Below, piece by piece: positions 6,037 to 6,314 of a stretch of DNA of 6,314 nucleotides (the stretch's first letter is position 1; every line of letters begins with the position of its first letter). This stretch comes from Bacillota bacterium (lineage in GTDB: Bacteria > Bacillota > Clostridia > Christensenellales > SZUA-584). Made by a program: the position numbers and the translations under genes. Location of the stretch: contig JAEZNC010000136.1 in NCBI GenBank assembly GCA_023441905.1, forward strand, positions 1-6,314. The letters run 5' to 3'. The notes beneath the pieces were generated by a model. It saw nothing but the letters and a program-made list of their open reading frames with translations. It had not been told where the DNA came from and did not search any database.

Positions 6037-6053
6037 GTGCGCAAAATGCGCAC
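6037..6053. repeat. GC palindrome GTGCGCA-AAA-TGCGCAC
   Basis: A perfect seven-base-pair inverted repeat with a three-base loop. It is flanked by the further inverted pair AACGT (6023-6027) and ACGTT (6052-6056, overlapping the right arm by two bases). It stands between the T-rich block and the first stem-loop repeat. It could be a protein site or a small hairpin. It is not followed by a T-run on the plus strand, so it is not a plus-strand terminator. Confidence 0.45.
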
Positions 6054-6068
6054 GTTACGATTCCAAAA

Positions 6069-6123
6069 GCTTTTACCCTGTGCGGGCCGTATACCCTATG
6101 ATATACGGCTCGCCATCTCCCAA
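6069..6123 (+). repeat. stem-loop repeat, unit 1
   Basis: Left flank GCTTTTACCCTGTGC, then arm 6082-6093 pairs with 6102-6113 (12 pairs, one of them G-T) around an eight-base loop, then the right flank CATCTCCCAA (6114-6123). The flank and stem base match units 2 and 3 (15 of 19 positions over the first 19 bases), while the upper stem (CGTATA/TATACG) differs. It is the most diverged and shortest copy. Confidence 0.75.
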
Positions 6124-6161
6124 CAAAAAGGCACAGGCCTTGCCTATAGATTGTTACATAT

Positions 6162-6230
6162 GCTATTTTCCCGTGCAGGCCACGCAGAACCAATTCCCAT
6201 ACCCGTTTTGTGTGGCCTGCCATCTCCCAA
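6162..6230 (+). repeat. stem-loop repeat, unit 2 (complete)
   Basis: Left flank GCTATTTTCCCGTGCAGGC (6162-6180). Arm 6175-6190 pairs with 6205-6220 over 16 uninterrupted positions, two of them G-T, with a 14-base loop. The right flank is CATCTCCCAA (6221-6230), identical to unit 1. Start-to-start distance from unit 1 is 93 bases. The non-standard pairs in units 1 and 2 are all G-U if the plus strand is the RNA, which favours folding of a plus-strand transcript. Confidence 0.82.
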
Positions 6231-6269
6231 GGAAATGGCGGAAAAGCGATCTTGAGAATGATGAAAAGC

Positions 6270-6314
6270 GCTATTTTCCTGTGCAGGCTATACAGAACCA
6301 AACGCATTACCCCG
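6270..6314 (+). repeat. stem-loop repeat, unit 3 (cut by window end)
   Basis: GCTATTTTCCTGTGCAGGC (6270-6288) matches unit 2 at 18 of 19 positions. The left arm 6283-6298 ends in CAGAAC as in unit 2, but its middle is TATA instead of CACG. The loop follows and the window stops at what would be the first base of the right arm. Start-to-start distance from unit 2 is 108 bases. Confidence 0.75.

Larger units (their letters stand above)
5767..6068. other. AT-rich intergenic region without a convincing gene
   Basis: About 300 bases upstream of the zinc-ribbon gene. Its promoter must lie here or beyond, yet I find no good -35/-10 pair: TAATAT (5811-5816, minus strand) is a possible -10 but lacks a TTGACA-like partner. 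The stretch holds a 13-base palindrome (5914-5926), an A/T block with two runs of seven T (5986-5992 and 5994-6000), and a GC palindrome (6037-6053). The short open frames have no ribosome sites or recognisable motifs. Base composition is clearly lower in GC than in the genes around it. Confidence 0.6.

Noticed and set aside
6019..6255. 78-codon plus-strand open frame over the repeats
   Set aside because: It is explained by repeat DNA and has no ribosome site or protein-like features.
6069..6314. CRISPR array
   Set aside because: The units are long palindromes with variable stems and unequal spacing (93 and 108 bases). There are no constant 25-40 base repeats alternating with unique spacers, and no cas genes.
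6069..6314. Integron attC-type sites
   Set aside because: The GAAC/GTTT elements lie in the upper stem next to the loop rather than at the outer core-site positions, there are no cassette genes between units, and no integrase is seen.

Overview
The window looks like chromosomal DNA of a Gram-positive Bacillota, probably a clostridial lineage (Clostridia/Eubacteriales). The signs are strong Shine-Dalgarno sites (AGGAGG, GGAGGT), promoters of TTGACA-17-TATTAT type, a lipoprotein amidase on a Thr/Pro/Ala linker, a zinc-ribbon/single-TM/beta-propeller protein, and a DUF4180 protein. Genus cannot be read from the sequence. Codon use is moderately GC-rich, while the non-coding stretches are clearly AT-richer.

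Left part (1-1765). The 3' end of an unidentified plus-strand gene ends at 90 and overlaps, tail to tail, the end of a minus-strand operon. Transcribed leftward from a near-consensus promoter (1737-1765), the operon encodes an excisionase/MerR-like HTH protein (1258-1704), an alpha/beta hydrolase (443-1261) and a DUF4180 protein (87-443). The junctions are ATGA and TAATG overlaps, so the three products are probably made together.

Middle (1705-2682). A 139-bp divergent intergenic region carries helically phased ATAAG repeats inside the leftward promoter and a weaker rightward promoter. The rightward gene is an NAD-type short-chain dehydrogenase (1844-2617) in which the usual active-site Asn position is Gly. 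Hairpins at 2610-2663 separate it from the convergent amidase gene.

Right-centre (2683-5766). Two leftward genes probably work at the envelope: an Amidase_3 lipoprotein (start corrected to 3621, with its own promoter at 3680-3708), and upstream of it a 681-residue membrane protein with two cytoplasmic zinc ribbons, one TM segment and a large extracytoplasmic propeller-like region.

Right end (5767-6314). No convincing gene. It holds an AT-rich stretch with two compact palindromes (5914-5926, 6037-6053) and then a direct array of at least three stem-loop repeats (6069-6314). Their outer flanks are conserved while the stems vary with pairing kept, and the third copy is cut by the window edge. 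This array is the least explained structure here and the best candidate for something undescribed.
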